Positions 11,800-24,651 of a DNA stretch of 64,000 nt are shown piece after piece. The stretch comes from Annona cherimola (taxonomy: Eukaryota; Streptophyta; Magnoliopsida; Magnoliales; Annonaceae). Below the pieces are notes generated by a model. The model was not told the origin of the DNA and searched no databases. It saw nothing but the letters and a program-made list of their open reading frames with translations. The position numbers were made by a program, and so were the translations under genes. Position 1 is the first letter of the stretch, and the number at the start of each line of letters is the position of its first letter. The DNA lies in contig CM059975.1 of the NCBI GenBank assembly GCA_030490835.1, positions 51,637,174 through 51,701,173 on the forward strand, in the 5' to 3' direction.

Positions 11800-12268
11800 T
11801 TTGTTAATCTGAGTATATAACAGACACTTTTCATTTTCAATTAGCATTAGATCATTATATATACATTTCATTAATAATCATCATGGAATCATTGCATACG
11901 CATTTCAATTTCATTCAATGTTAAATCATTGCATATGCATCCCATCATCATATGGTCACAACCAATTCATTCAATCATAATATATCACACCATTCAACTC
12001 ATTCTCATTCATCCATGCATGTCTAAAACACCAAGAGTTCGATATATCAACATATTCATTCACATACACCATATTCACAGTTAGTACATACAAAAGTAAG
12101 TCACACTTATGTACATACTCAGCATAGCATACCTATTTCATATTTACATATATGCCAATTCACCATAGTAACCATAGTGTCATCCGGCCATAATTATACA
12201 TATACCACATGATCATCAACCACACTTATACATACACAACTGTTTAAAGAAAAGCAAAACAAGTAAAT
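11800..12268 (-). other. G2 leader between ORF1 and gag
   Basis: About 470 bases rich in TCATTCAT/CATAC-type sequence. No gene seen. It occupies the same position as the spacer in G1. Confidence 0.6.
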
Positions 12269-13108
12269 TCATCGTCCTCCTGGACCTCTCCCTCGACGTC
12301 TATGTCTATGTGTAACTTGTGAGGGTGCCTCTATGATAGTGCTAGTGTCGGACCATGCCTGAATCTCCTCATCATCACTATCATCATCATCATCCTCATC
12401 CTCATCATCCTCTACAAACTCCACTATTTCCTCTTCTACCTCCTCCTCTACTTCTTCCCCTTCATCCTCCTCTTCTTCCTCAAAAGGTTCGAGGAATTCC
12501 ATCGGGACATCATCATCATTGATTTCGATCAGAGGAACAATTTCACTTGTGTTCTCCATTATATATAACATAACCTCGTCAGGTTTAGGAGGTGCAGGCA
12601 TATCGATGACTCCCTCGGCACGACGCCTATTTATATAGAGGGCCATGTCAACTTCCTGCCGATGGAGTCTATCTCAAGAAGCTCCGTAACGAAACCGGAC
12701 ACATCCATCAACAAACCTATACCATGGGCCTGGGTCAGGGGTTTTAGGTGCTTGAGTCCTCATCCAAAAGTCCTGTAGGTCTTGTGGATCTACTCTGTTG
12801 GTTGGAACAGGGGGATCCCGAGGAATGCCAAGGTAAGTGCCTAGTAACACTCGTGCCCTAGGTTTATTACTAGAGGGCTCTCCTAGATCTTGTGCATGTT
12901 GACTGGAGGAGTCATAGTAGCTTCCCTTAATGTGATCATGTGTGCGTATTGGTGAAAATCCTGGGGGAACTGATGATAACGGTGCATTGTCGTGCTGCGA
13001 TCCCCACCATCTATTAATATTTTCTTCTCTTCGTTGTCTCCTATCCTCTTCCTCTCTTTCTCTTCGTATCTCCTCCGCACTCATCACCCCCTTTCCTCTA
13101 TCCGCCAT
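12269..13108 (-). pseudogene. G2 ORF1: unnamed extra ORF between PBS and gag (one in-frame stop)
   Basis: I do not recognise this protein. The ATG at 13108 (MADRGKGVMS) is chosen because it aligns with the G1 start MANKGKQMMS at 57770; the open frame extends further 5' without similarity. The length is about 279 codons, with a single in-frame stop at 12676-12674 that G1 lacks at the aligned place. In order: a charged helix (EEIRREREEEDRR), a variable Pro/Ser linker, the conserved core DPQDLQDFW and GPWYRFVDGCVRFRYG, a second conserved patch (ALYINRRRAEG), a run of about 45 mostly Asp/Glu residues, then AWSDTSTIIEAPSQ and an Arg/Gly end (RGRGPGGR). The acidic-then-basic tail recalls a nucleic-acid or histone-binding protein, but that is speculation. 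Confidence 0.7.
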
Positions 13109-13384
13109 CTGTATAGACATAGAAATCAAATTGCATTGCAACAATAATTCATTATCATTTGGCATGCACTTCATCATGTTAGAAGCATACCTAATCATCA
13201 CATAAACGTGTCTATTTCATCATCAAGCATGTATTTCAACATGTTATAATCATACATGAGCATCATTTAATCACATCTAATTTATCACATAATCATGTAT
13301 AATCATGTATAATCATACATATCTCATCATATTCTATCAATTTCCTATACTTAGAAATTTTTCTACGCCTATTTACCAATCCAT

Positions 13385-13396
13385 GCTCTGATACCA
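13385..13396 (-). other. G2 primer binding site (initiator tRNA-Met)
   Basis: The reverse complement reads TGGTATCAGAGC, the plant initiator-Met-tRNA 3' complement, five bases inside the LTR end. It marks the 5' LTR and orientation of G2. Confidence 0.9.
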
Positions 13397-13401
13397 AGCT
13401 C

Positions 13402-16400
13402 TGTGGCGCCCCAAACCCGAGCGTCACATCCTGAGCCTTACCTCGAGATCGTATTGATTGGTAAACGTGATTAGGATTGTTACCCTGTCACACGGCGGAT
13501 TTTATCGGATATTTATCCAATTAATTATGATCATATAGAAATTCATATAACAATTCAAGTTCTCATATTTTCAAATTCAAACATATCTAAGTCATTTTGA
13601 TCCATTCATCACATACAAATATGCTGTTCAAGCAACTTTTCAATAAGTGCCTAAATCAGATGTCACGGCATATATACATCATAATCATCAACACAACATA
13701 AAATTTCAGTTTACATTCTTTCCACATAAGTTCCATAACATGAAACTTCTAAGTTTTTCCATAAATTCCTTAAGCTGGCACTTGCTCCTTTGCGATGACC
13801 TGTCCTTCACCTGTCTTTGGGTTTGGAAAACAAAATCGTGAGTCGAAACTCAATAAGCAAGCTATTTGCATTTTACAGGCAAATCATTTCAGGCAACATT
13901 TTGCATTTAAAATCATCTTGGAAAACATCTTATACCTTGTCTAAAGGTATATCTTAAAAACATGAAATCTTGTACCCATCACGGGTCCCATATGCATAAT
14001 GCCATATGAAAACATGAACATATATATACCATTTCTCCCTTAGGATGGAAGCTACCCACGCACCATCTGTCACGTTAACTCCCATTTTAGAGAGGACGCC
14101 GCCGGCCTTGGGCTTGTTTTAAGTGACTTGGCCACACCAAGAGGGGACAATCGGTCCGCTTATACCCTTCAAGTGGACCTAGTATCCTGTGCATATGAAC
14201 TTTTGCATAAACTCATCTTTAACATGCTAGCATGATTTTCAATCAGAAACATAGAAACACATCATTTTTCCATAGCATTTATCAAATAAAGGTTTCATAA
14301 TATTGTATTTGAAGTAAAATATCATTTCAACATCATTTTGCTAAGGGATGGCCATCCTAAAACACAGTAGAAACAATTTTCATAGTTTCATCAAACAAGT
14401 TAAAGAAAAAATTTCATTTATGGAAACAATTTAGAAAAGCAAAAATCCTTTAGAAAATTTGCTTGCTTACGTGAATTCCTTAGCTTTCTGTTACAGCTTT
14501 TTCTTTGCCTTTGCCTACATGAGAATAATATGATTTTTTTCATATATTTCCTTTTCTCATATTTCATTTAGTTTTCCAACCCATTCTACTCACATATTAC
14601 ATTTATTTGACTTCATAAGTCATCATACACATATATAGCTCATTTTGCACATATTAGCACATTTTATACACATTTCTTCTGCTACCATATAACATAACAT
14701 GTATAACCCCATACATAGGGTATTATTTTCAATTACACAATATTCATACAATAACCATCATACATAGTTTCATTAAGCTCATCTTGCCATTTTTTTACTC
14801 TTTTTCCACAATACATACATCGGTGCTTGCTTTAGCACATATTATCACCTTAGGCTTCCTTAAACAAATTTCAAATTTTGAAATAAATCATCATACACTC
14901 CAAAAAGTTGTATCATCATGGAATTCATCTTATTTTCATGAATTTTTGCAAAAAAATCATTTTTCATAAGTCATTCATCACCTATTCACATGTATCGTTC
15001 ACATAAGCCCATTTAGCACATATACATAAGGCATTTCATAAACTTTGCTAACTCAGAAATTTAATCCACATTTTAGCGGGTTAATTACCCTTAATTACCA
15101 CTTCATTTAGGGTATTTTAATGGGATTTAAATCTATTCACCATAGATTTCCAAAACAGCAAGTTTGGAACCCGTTTTTCATCCGTTCAACGTGTCTTTTG
15201 ACACATAACCCTATGCAGTCATATAATCCCGAAATTCCAACAAATAAATTCATTTTTACTAATACATATTTAGGGATTAAACACATATAAAACATTCATA
15301 CATTATCATTTCTCAAAACAGCAAGTAGCTTACACGTTTTGAGTCCCGTTTCACATCGGTTTGACGTTCTTTCATAAAATCTATAAAAATCAGTTTTGGG
15401 ATTTATTTTCCCAAATATTTTTGGGCATCCATAATACCTTAAACCTAGGGTATTTTACCCTACATAACATGCATAAAACATGCAAATTCATTTTCATAGC
15501 ATTTTTAGCATAGAAACATAGAAATTAGGTCAAAATCCTCACTTTGCATTCCGTAACTTCAAAAATTCATCACTTAAGCATAACCCATCATATATTTTGC
15601 ATGGATACATGATTCATAATCTAATCACATCATCAAACCGAAACAGAAACTTGTCTTGGAGATTTAAGGTTTACCAAATTGGGTTTTCCCACTTAATACA
15701 CATGCAAAACCTTATTTTCATCAACTTAAACTTAAAAATTCATACATAAAACCTAATATCCATTCCATATTCATTCCAAAGCATGTTAAATCACTATTTT
15801 ACAGATCCTTTAATCATCCTTTTCATTTCCAAGTTTTGAGTTTAACAACTCAAGTTAAATAACTTAAAACCAAACACATACTTACTTGGTTTTGAGCTAA
15901 CCCAAACCCTAATCCTTTGAGTTGTTTTTCTTCTCAAATTCTCCTCCTTTTCTCCTTGATTTTATTCCTCTTTTTTCCGGGTAAATTGGACGTGAGATGC
16001 TGCTATGGCTTTGGGGTGAAAAATTCCACACTTAGCAATTTTCCAAACTCCTCTCTCAAGTTACGTGCATGCCCTATAAGAGCTGGAATTTTTCCAGCTG
16101 TGGGCCCCACAATTTGGGCAATTTCCACACCCTTAAATGATCCTTTATCTACCTTATGTTCTGGGTGAATTTCAGCCAAGTAAAATGAAGTTTTACCATT
16201 TTACAAAAATCATAAAATCTGCTCCAAAATCCAAGCCGTCCAAGTGTTCAGCATTGCACGTCCATTGCTGTCCATTTTTGCATCCATTTTTCATTTTTTT
16301 TAAACCCTAATTTAAGGGTAAATTGTAAACTTAATTATCCATTAATTCATGTATTAATTTGGTGTAAATAAATTTAACAAAAACTGCAGCAACTTAGCAT

Positions 16401-17412
16401 ATGAAATCACATTTTCCATCCCCATATGCTGTCCACATTTCAGTTGCATGTTTCTGCCTTTTTCAATTTTTTAATGCTGCAAATCTTCATAATTACATGC
16501 ACTTCTCATGTACTTTCATCTCATCAACATATATGCATATTTTAATATTTAAAACAAATCAAAAATATGCATCAAACAGCCCCTTGGAAGTCCCATGTTG
16601 CCACCTTAGCTATGCATAGGTTTTGCCTTTTGTAGCTACATCATGATATGCATTCAATGGATGGATAATTCACACATTTTTGAATTTCAAATAATTGCAC
16701 AAAATACCCTAGAAATGGGCTGCAATTTTCACCTCAAACCTAATTCACATCATGCATTTATGCTTGGTACTCTAGCATTAAATGCATTATACTCATGTGG
16801 AGCATTAGTCAACCATGCTCACCTTTTTCAATGCAAGTATTTTTCCAAAATTTCATGCTTAATCCAAGCCATTCAAAATAAACATCTCACAATTGCATTC
16901 AACCATTTCAAATTTCATCTCAATTCGAGTTTCCTAGCTCCCGTTATAGTCATTTAAAGTTAACGGTTGAAATTGAAATATGATCAATAAATCATAATTA
17001 TCATTTCATCAAGAATTTTCATAACCAATTTATTCCATAATACCAAGCCCAACATTAATAATTTCCATTTCAAATTTCACCTGAATCCGCTTTACAGGCG
17101 TTGAGTTATGAATTTTTCAACATTTTTCCATTAAACTTGTCAATTACCATAATAATTCCCATAATTAATTTTAAATAATGGAAAATGATTTTTCATGATA
17201 TATTTGCATATTTAAATCAACATCAATATGCTCTAATCCCATTGTCTCATTTTAGCTTAAAATGCTTAATCACATCATTATTGCTAATCCATAACCCTAA
17301 TTACAATAATTAGCAAAAATCATATAATACATTCATAATTCAATACTTCACAAATAATATCATATATATGATTAATGCATACATATGTTTTCTACCTGGT
17401 TAGGGTTTCATA
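13402..17412 (-). repeat. G2 5' LTR (about 4.0 kb)
   Basis: On the - strand it begins TATGAAACCCTAACC (probably TGTGAAACCC with one change, compare G1) and ends GGGGCGCCACA. The length is almost the same as the solo LTR at 17799-21817. It carries the AGCTGGAA...TTCCAGCT palindrome with GTGGGGCCCAC (16078-16110), diverged internal repeats around 15060-15480, and the CAATCCTAATCACG region near the 3' end that is common to all the Tekay LTRs here. No coding sequence. Confidence 0.88.
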
Positions 17413-17710
17413 GTTGTAAAATAATATGATGTTTTATGTTGACATCTATGGATATATATGCAGTGACATCTGATTTATGAGATGATTTGAAATATATTAT
17501 GAAAATCATGTCTAGTTATGACATTATTGGATGGAAATGAACTAAATATGCATGGGATGAGAAATGGATGGAAATAAATTCCTATGGAAACATACTTAAT
17601 TGGATAAATATCCGTTAAAACCCGTCGTGTGGCAGGGCAACAATCCTGATCACATTTACCAGTCGACAGATCCCGAGGTAAGGTTGTGACGCTCGGACTG
17701 GGGCGCCACA
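17413..17710 (+). repeat. Tekay LTR 3'-end fragment
   Basis: Only the last 300 bases of an LTR in + orientation, ending CTGGGGCGCCACA. Near 17620-17650 it holds the GTGGCAGGGCAACAATCCTG block shared with G1 (57480-57500). It lies head to head with the start of the G2 LTR, without a recognisable target duplication, so at least one deletion occurred here. Confidence 0.75.
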
Positions 17711-20700
17711 GATAGCTTTACTCAATGTTAATGAAAAGATTTATACAAATTTAACTAGACTATTTCAATATCTGTGGAACCAAGAGGAATTAAATACTTG
17801 TGGCACCCCAGCCCAAGCTTCACAACCTTACTCCAAGATCAATCGATTGGTAAATGTGATCAGGATTGTTGCCCTGTCACACGGTGGGCTTATTGGATAT
17901 TATCAACTTAAAATTAACTCCTTAGGAGTTTATATCATTTCATACCATCAATTTTCATCAAACGCCTTTTCAGGCCATTATACCATTTGAGATATACACA
18001 TATGATCTCATAAATTTCATACGTAATCATATCATGATAAATCATCCTTAACAATTGAGTATAATAATTTTTCGCCTTCTATGGTCATAAAACCATAATA
18101 TAATTCATATACAACATTAATTCACAATTTAATGTCATCATTCATACATAAAGGCGTATACAGGTGTTCATCAGAATTCATTCATTCTTGAATCTCCACC
18201 TTTGCTCATTGCCTCCTTTTTTTCACCTGTCTTTGGGTTTGAAAAACAAAACGTAAGTCGAAATTCAATAAGCAAGCTATAGGGTTTTCAGGAAATTCAT
18301 TTTGAAGGCAACATTGTTTAAAAACATTTCTCTCCATTCGGTAGGAGACACTTAGCAAGTGATCAACTACCTGAGGAGCAGAAACCTTTTCATAAACCTT
18401 TCATAAACATTTCATAAACATTGAATGTGCAAATGCATCACTTCCATTCATGACATTATCCTTCATGTAACGGTATGCTAACTCGAGGAACATTCTTTCA
18501 TGACATTGGCAACATTAAGGGCGGACTTCTTGCCCTGCTTTCTGCCTTGACTAGCCTACTTGATTTCCATTCTATGCATGACTTTTAGTCACCCTAACAT
18601 TATATACCTCTTATACATGGCATCTTGTCATTCTCATGTAGAGAATTCTTTGCACCATCCCTTTTAAACATTGCTTCAATGAAACATCATTTAAATCCAT
18701 ATTTTATCACTTTTCATAAATACTTACGAAACAGTAAGCAATTCATTTATCATAATTGAAATAACATTTCAACACATATTAAAGTAAAGGAATGGTCATC
18801 CTTAAACATCTTAGAAAGCATTTAAAACATACATTTGCTAAACCATTCAAGTAGTTAAAACATCATTACTAATCATTTTATCATCTTTTGATAAAACAAA
18901 AGTCATTTAGAAAGCTGCTTGCTTACCTGCTTCACCTTAGCTTTCCTTATCGCTTATCTCTTTGCCTTTGCCTATACATATAATAATAACATTGCGTTCA
19001 TAATATTTTCGTTTTCTTCTTTGTTTTCCAACCCATAATCCATTAACAAATATAACCCGCTTGAATTCCAAGTCGGGTATACATACATCGCACTCATTGG
19101 TGCATCATACCATCCATTCCATATTGTGTTTTAAACCCATATTTAAGGTAAACAAATAATTATCATTCATAAATCAACATATGGAGATTTATATCTCCCA
19201 TTAACCATTTTTCATCTATTTTCTATTTTCCTACGTCAATGATCATTTTAACCATATAAGTGACATTTTAAGCTTCATAACTTAATCTCAAAATTTGAGA
19301 TAATCAAAATCCATTCACACAGAAACATCGTTATGCATTTCATCACATGTTCATGCATATTTTGCATTTTAGCAATTCTACGTATGTCATATATCATCCA
19401 TTCATACATACGTTCAACAAACAACACATATATTATATGTTTATTAAAATTTCTTAACACAGAAACTTATATCCATTTTCAACATCATTAAAATCCTTAA
19501 TTATCATGTACTTTAGGGTTTAATTTTGTATTTTTAATCCATTTATAACTGGGTTCCAAAACAGCCATGTTAGGACTCGTTTTTCAACCTTTCGACGCCT
19601 CTTTCAATACTTAAATCTTAACAGATTTATAATCCATAAATTCCAGCAATTAAGCATACTTTTCTTAACCCAAATTTAGGGTATTATCACACATTAAAAA
19701 TTCATAATTCATTTGCTTCCATAACAGCCACATTTTCATGCATATTATACGGTATTCATTTAACCCATTTTGACGTGTCCAATCATATATCCATAAAATC
19801 AGATTTAGGGCTAATATTTTCAAAAAAATTTGGACACTCAAAGTACCTTACACATAGGGTATTTTACCCTCCATAACATCCATAAATTATTTCATTACAA
19901 TCAACAACAAAAAGCATATGGAAAGCACCCATTTTGGCCTCCATTTGGACGTCTCATATACATACCCTAAAAATCAGATTTAGGGAAAATTAATCCGGAC
20001 CACTTTTTCCATCCAAAAGGTCCTTAATTTAGGGTAATTTACTCTAAAATTCATCCATAAAAAATTTAAGCACTTCCTTTTATCATTTTTAACTCAAAAA
20101 TGGAGAAATCGGGTCATTTCTTGAAATTTAGGGTTTCATATTTGCTAAAATCATCAACCAATGCTTAAATCATCATATGAAATTGAAATGAATATGAATT
20201 ACATCCAAATCAACATGCTCAAATCATACAGCAACTTAGTTTAGGGTTTTGAGATTTTCCAAGTTAGTTTTCATCTCAAAATCCAACCTAAACTTCCATT
20301 TTCACTCTCTTGAACTCTTGATTTCATTTAAATATTTCAAAAATAATTCAATACCTTTATCAAGACATATTAACTCATACTTTAAGGGTTCTTTATGAAT
20401 CAAATTCATGATCCATAACTTAAGAGAAGAAACTTAGGTTTCAAGAATCCAAAACTTAATCCATACTTACTTGATTCTAATAAACTTTGAATCCAAGCTT
20501 CCCTAAATTAGTTTCTCCTCTTTCCTTTCTTCCTTTTCTCCTTTTTCTTCTTATTTTTCTTCCCCTTGGTCATGCTTTCTGCTGCCCCTTTGGAGATATT
20601 TTCTCCCTTTGAGAATTCTCTCTCAAAATGGACGTTCATGTGATGCTTCCCCCCTTTTATATTTGTTGATTTTTTCCATCTTGTGGGGCCCATTTTGACA

Positions 20701-21945
20701 CATCATAGATAGGGTATTTAATGCCATCTTATCCCTTGATGACTTGGCTAATTTATATCCAAGTAAAATAACCCATTTTCCATTTAACAAAAATCATCAA
20801 AATCAACTCATTTATAGAGTGCATTGCTGTCCACTATTTGCAACATCCATGAAGCTTCCTTTTCAATGATTTTTTCCATGAAATTCCACATATTTAATTG
20901 AACATTTACTTCACCTAGGTGTTAAGCAATTAAGATATGCATTTTAGGATTTTTAAAAATCCTAATTTCATGCCATTCTTGTCCTTGGACATCCCTTGGC
21001 GTGCTACCTTGGCTAAGCTCCATTTGAGCTATATATTAGGTATTAAAACCAAGCATTTAAGCCTTGAATTTTCCATGGATTTTAGCATTTTTGTTAATTC
21101 ATAAATTCCACTTGGAATTGCCTCCCTTTGACACCTCGTATATGCCATTAAATAATGCATTTAATCCACTTACTTTCACATAAATGCTATGGTACTCTAG
21201 GGTGCATAAAGTCAATGCTAGACACCTTTTTCTGATTAAGCACTTTTGCATAGTAATTAGCTTAATCCAATCCACTCATACCATATATTTCATAATTTTA
21301 TTCAATCATTTCAACTTTAATCTCGAATCGATGTTTCTATATCGAGTTATGAACCTTTGAAAATATCCTTAGAGTGTGAGATTAAAATCAAATAATTATC
21401 ACCTTAATCCTATCAATTTTGCATTAATCCAATCCTCTCATAAGTTCAAGCCCAAAATTATGAGCTTACCTTTCAAATTTCATCTTCTTCTGCCTTATAG
21501 GCGTCAAGTTATGAATTTTCTATGATTTTCAACACAATTCCGTAATTTTTCATTTTAATCTCCGTTAATTAAATTATGGAAATTAAAATAAATATTCATG
21601 CCACATTATCATGCTCTAATTCTCATTAAGCCCCTTTAGTCACTTTGACTCATATTGGGCTTTGGCGATTAATCTTAATCACCATTCTTAATTGCAAACT
21701 CTAATTGCAAAATTCATAAATTCATAAAAATTATCCAAAATTCAATCAATTAACACATAAATCATAATTACACCTTAAATGTAATTATATGAATCCTACT
21801 TGGGTCTGGGTATTACAATACTTATGTTAAAGGAATCGAGATTGACCTTGGTCAAGTTCACGGTATATCAAAGTCAAATACATTACTCAACGTGGCCAAC
21901 ATTCTAGGGGTCTCATGCCATGAAGATCCTATTTCAGAGGTTTCA
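17711..21945 (+). pseudogene. C4: ORF3 remnant of a copia element, split by a solo LTR
   Basis: Two exons-like pieces of one ORF3: 17711-17798 (reading IALLNVNEKIYTNLTRLFQYLWN) and 21818-21945 (VKGIEIDLGQVHGISK ... ILGVSCHED). They align with C1 DFQGWIRLLKVND...YLWDQQ and the following ILQVPFEDE, and with the matching part of C3. The split is due to the solo Tekay LTR at 17799-21817. At about 21945 the ORF3 sequence jumps directly into copia LTR sequence, so most of ORF3 and the pre-LTR region has been deleted. It shows ORF3 was present in a third copia copy. Confidence 0.75.
17799..21817 (-). repeat. Solo Tekay-like LTR (4019 bp, TSD atact)
   Basis: On the - strand it runs TGTAATACCCAGACCC ... 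GGGGTGCCACA. It is flanked by the perfect 5-bp duplication atact at 17794-17798 and 21818-21822, which proves an insertion followed by LTR-LTR recombination, since no internal sequence remains. It interrupts the C4 ORF3 relic. Contents include three diverged repeats of about 200 bp at 19540-20060, each with a GACG core and an 'AGGGTATTTTACCCT'-like end, and a TATA-like ATATAAAAGG near 20657 (-). A Lys-rich frame at 20508-20693 (-) is not conserved in the other LTRs. Confidence 0.93.
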
Positions 21946-22725
21946 CTCAAAGTCAACTCCAATTTGTGACTTGAGTGAAGTTGCACTCGAAGTTGACTTC
22001 AATTGCGACTTGGATCATAACAATCAAAAAAATTTGAACATTGGCACATTAAATGCATGCCACATACCTTATTACGATTGAATTTATTCTCCCTCTATTT
22101 AAGACACATCGAATGAAGAGGAAAGGGTTAGCTACAACATTGATTAAGCTTCCACCTTTCAAATTACAAGCATTTAAGAGATAATTTAAGTACTCTAAAA
22201 GAAGAACGGTGCTATTCATTGCAAGTGCTAAAGCAATCTTTCTCAAATTCACTTTACACATTCTTCCTCGTGCTAAAACTTATTCTACACCATCCGTAAA
22301 GTGTAAACTCTTTATTTTAATAACTCTTCTGTGATTCCACTTGATTTGGTATTGGAGACCAAGATCAAGTGAAGACAAATAGTGTGTAATTGGAGTGTAA
22401 CTCATCACCTATTTGTGTGAAAATTGTAAAGGCCTCCTAGAGCTAAAATCTAAAAAAGAGCAAAAGCTCTAGTTGTAATCCCATTGATATAGTGGAACCA
22501 AAGACACAAAGGTATACTCTTTGAAGAGCGGAGTTGGGACAGTTGTCCCGAACCACTATAATCTCGTGTGTCTAATATTATTCCCTTATTTACTTCTCTA
22601 CTCTCCATGTTTTCATTCAAAGAGAACAAATCTATAAGGGGTTAATATTAATACACTGAAAGAATTTCAAAAGAACCCAATTCACCCCTTCCCACTTAAG
22701 TTTTGCCACGAACTTAGGACCAACA
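21946..22725 (+). repeat. C4: 3' part of a copia LTR
   Basis: It matches the downstream half of the C1-C3 LTRs: decayed GTCGAC units (GTTGAC, GTCAAC) near 21948-22010, a single CCTAGAGCTAAAATCTA unit near 22437, the block CCGAACCACTATAATC near 22549 and the terminus ending GGACCAACA. The palindromes have decayed by transition, consistent with age and cytosine methylation. The 5' half of the LTR is missing. Confidence 0.85.
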
Positions 22726-22727
22726 GA

Positions 22728-24651
22728 TGTTATTGTTTGTAATCTCACTGCAAGTGCACGAGTCGTAGATTGTAGTATATAAATTATCGATCCTTAGGGA
22801 ATCTGGGACAAACTTTGCTTTTAAATGCTTTCGTGTCAAATATAAAGAGAATAAAGTAAATAAAATGGAATAAAAAGTGGAAACGTGGGAAGAGAAAATA
22901 GAATTGAAAACTAGAATGACTAGTAGAAAACAAGGATGTGAGTATCTAGGATCTAAGGTTTCACATGCATCTCTTGCAACGAGTAGTGGTATTATTATTT
23001 ATTCCGGATATTATTTATTAAAGGAAAACAAACCTAATTTAGCCCTGCACATTCTCTTGAAACTTGCAATGTGTATCCTAATTTTCTTAACCACCTATTC
23101 TCATAAGATTAAGTTAATTAGAATCCATTAAGTTCTGTGGCTTGTCATGGAATTCCTCAAGGTCATCATGTCTATTCTCATGGTCTTAGATTTTTAGGTT
23201 TAATATCTTAATTATCGTATCTTATTTTTCCACCTCTTAGTTTCATCACCTAATATATGGAATTATGCCAAAGTATGAGCCCATGTACAAAGCAAGCATT
23301 AAAATCTCAAGATATTAAATTAACAACAATATTCATCATAAATAAATTAAAATCACATAACACGCTATATTGTACGCATGCTACATCCTAAACCTTAGAT
23401 TTAGGGTTTAGCCAAGCATGTTTAAGTCCAAAATAAAATTAAAATTCAAACTCATCTTAAACAATGCAATTAAAATTAAAAAGGAAAAGAGATAGAAAAG
23501 CTTATTGGTTGAAAGCCCCGATGGTGTATCGGCCAATCCACACAACTCGTTAGTCCGCCTGTTGCCCATGCTCTCTGTCTCGTCTCCACCCCTTGCTCTA
23601 TTTCTCTCTCTCAAATTCTATCTCGTGATTTCCTACTGTCTGAAATACTCTGTGCAAATTCTAACTTGTATGAACACCTATTTATAGGCTTGAAAGATGC
23701 ACATATGGCCGTCCATCTCTATGCTGAATTACGTTGGGTGGGGCCCATCAAACGCAATCTGAATTACGTTGCATTCTTTGTGTAATTCAGCTAAATGGCG
23801 GAACTTTGATTTTGCATGGACAGCCAGAAATTGTCGCTGGCTGTAAAAGGCTTACGCAAATTTTGATTGCGCAATCTTGGAATTAGCAATTCGGCATAGG
23901 CTTCTTTGAACGGTGGAGAGGACATGATCTCATGGAGGACAGCTTGATGGCTATTGGGCATGCTTGCTTTGACGGTGGAGATCTTAGGCGGTACACATCT
24001 GATGAAATGTTGGATGCTTGAGCTTTGCTAGAATTTTATTGCAAAGATGGATCCCCGCATGGATTAATCTGGACATTGAAATGGACGGCCTGGAGAGTTG
24101 CTGAAATTTCGGTTGCTTTTAAATTGCCATGCTTTGATTTAATTGGGCGGTTTTGGCTAGGAGATTTAGATAGGTTTGGGCGTCTGGCTTAAATGGAAGT
24201 GATTTGATGATAGAAATCGACGGCGGGAATTCAAGAGCTGGATGGTGCTGATCTTTTAGGAGATTGGATTAATGGAAGGCTTGGATGCATGAATAGCTTG
24301 AAAAACGGACAGGTCTGGATGGTCGGCCAGATTTGTTTTGTAAATCAAAAAGCTTGAGGCGGTGCTTTATTAAATGAATGGCCTAAATTGTGCAGCAAAT
24401 CATGGTCATTAATTAAAAGGGCTAAAATGGACGGTCTTGATTTGATGGCTGGACGGTTCAGATGGTGGGCCCCATGCTTGGACTTGTAAAACCTACATAA
24501 AAAATGTAATTAAATTATTAATTACTCAAATTCATCACCAAGTTATCAATAAAAAATATTTCAATCCCATTTAATTTCATTGCAACAAAGAAGATGTAAT
24601 TTCAAGCCAAAAGTTTACAAAAATTGTTTAAGTCACTTGAAACTAATATTT
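22728..24651 (-). repeat. G5 3' LTR, distal part
   Basis: On the - strand this is the final 1.9 kb of the LTR, ending ...CAATAACA. Near 22755-22800 the top strand has GCAAGTGCACGAGTCG and TATCGATCC, typical of Tat/Athila LTR ends. With 50844-50961 it makes an LTR of about 2.04 kb. No genes; the short frames at 22877 and 23408 have no recognisable content. Confidence 0.72.

Larger units (their letters stand above)
8640..17412 (-). mobile_element. G2: rearranged Tekay/Del-like Ty3/gypsy chromovirus
   Basis: Read on the - strand from 17412 leftwards: 4.0 kb LTR, tRNA-Met primer site, ORF1, leader, gag start. Then comes an inverted (+ strand) LTR fragment at 10439-11583, followed by a second gag-start/ORF1-tail pair, another gag start, zinc knuckles and a decayed protease. 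The two gag-start blocks separated by an inverted LTR piece show that at least two - strand copies or a duplication are joined here. C1 cuts the element at 8639. RT and integrase, if present, lie left of the window. Confidence 0.8.

Noticed and set aside
11551..11820. Hydrophobic-looking + strand frames at 11551-11820
   Set aside because: They are the antisense of the gag N-terminal relic on the - strand.
11584..17412. G2 as one clean insertion inside a + strand LTR made of 10439-11583 and 17413-17710
   Set aside because: The two LTR pieces are not adjacent parts of the LTR, and no matching duplication flanks 11584 and 17412.
22720..22732. Direct insertion of G5 into the C4 LTR, or the reverse
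   Set aside because: C4 ends at 22725 and G5 at 22728, but no five-base duplication can be paired inside the window, so the order is undecided.
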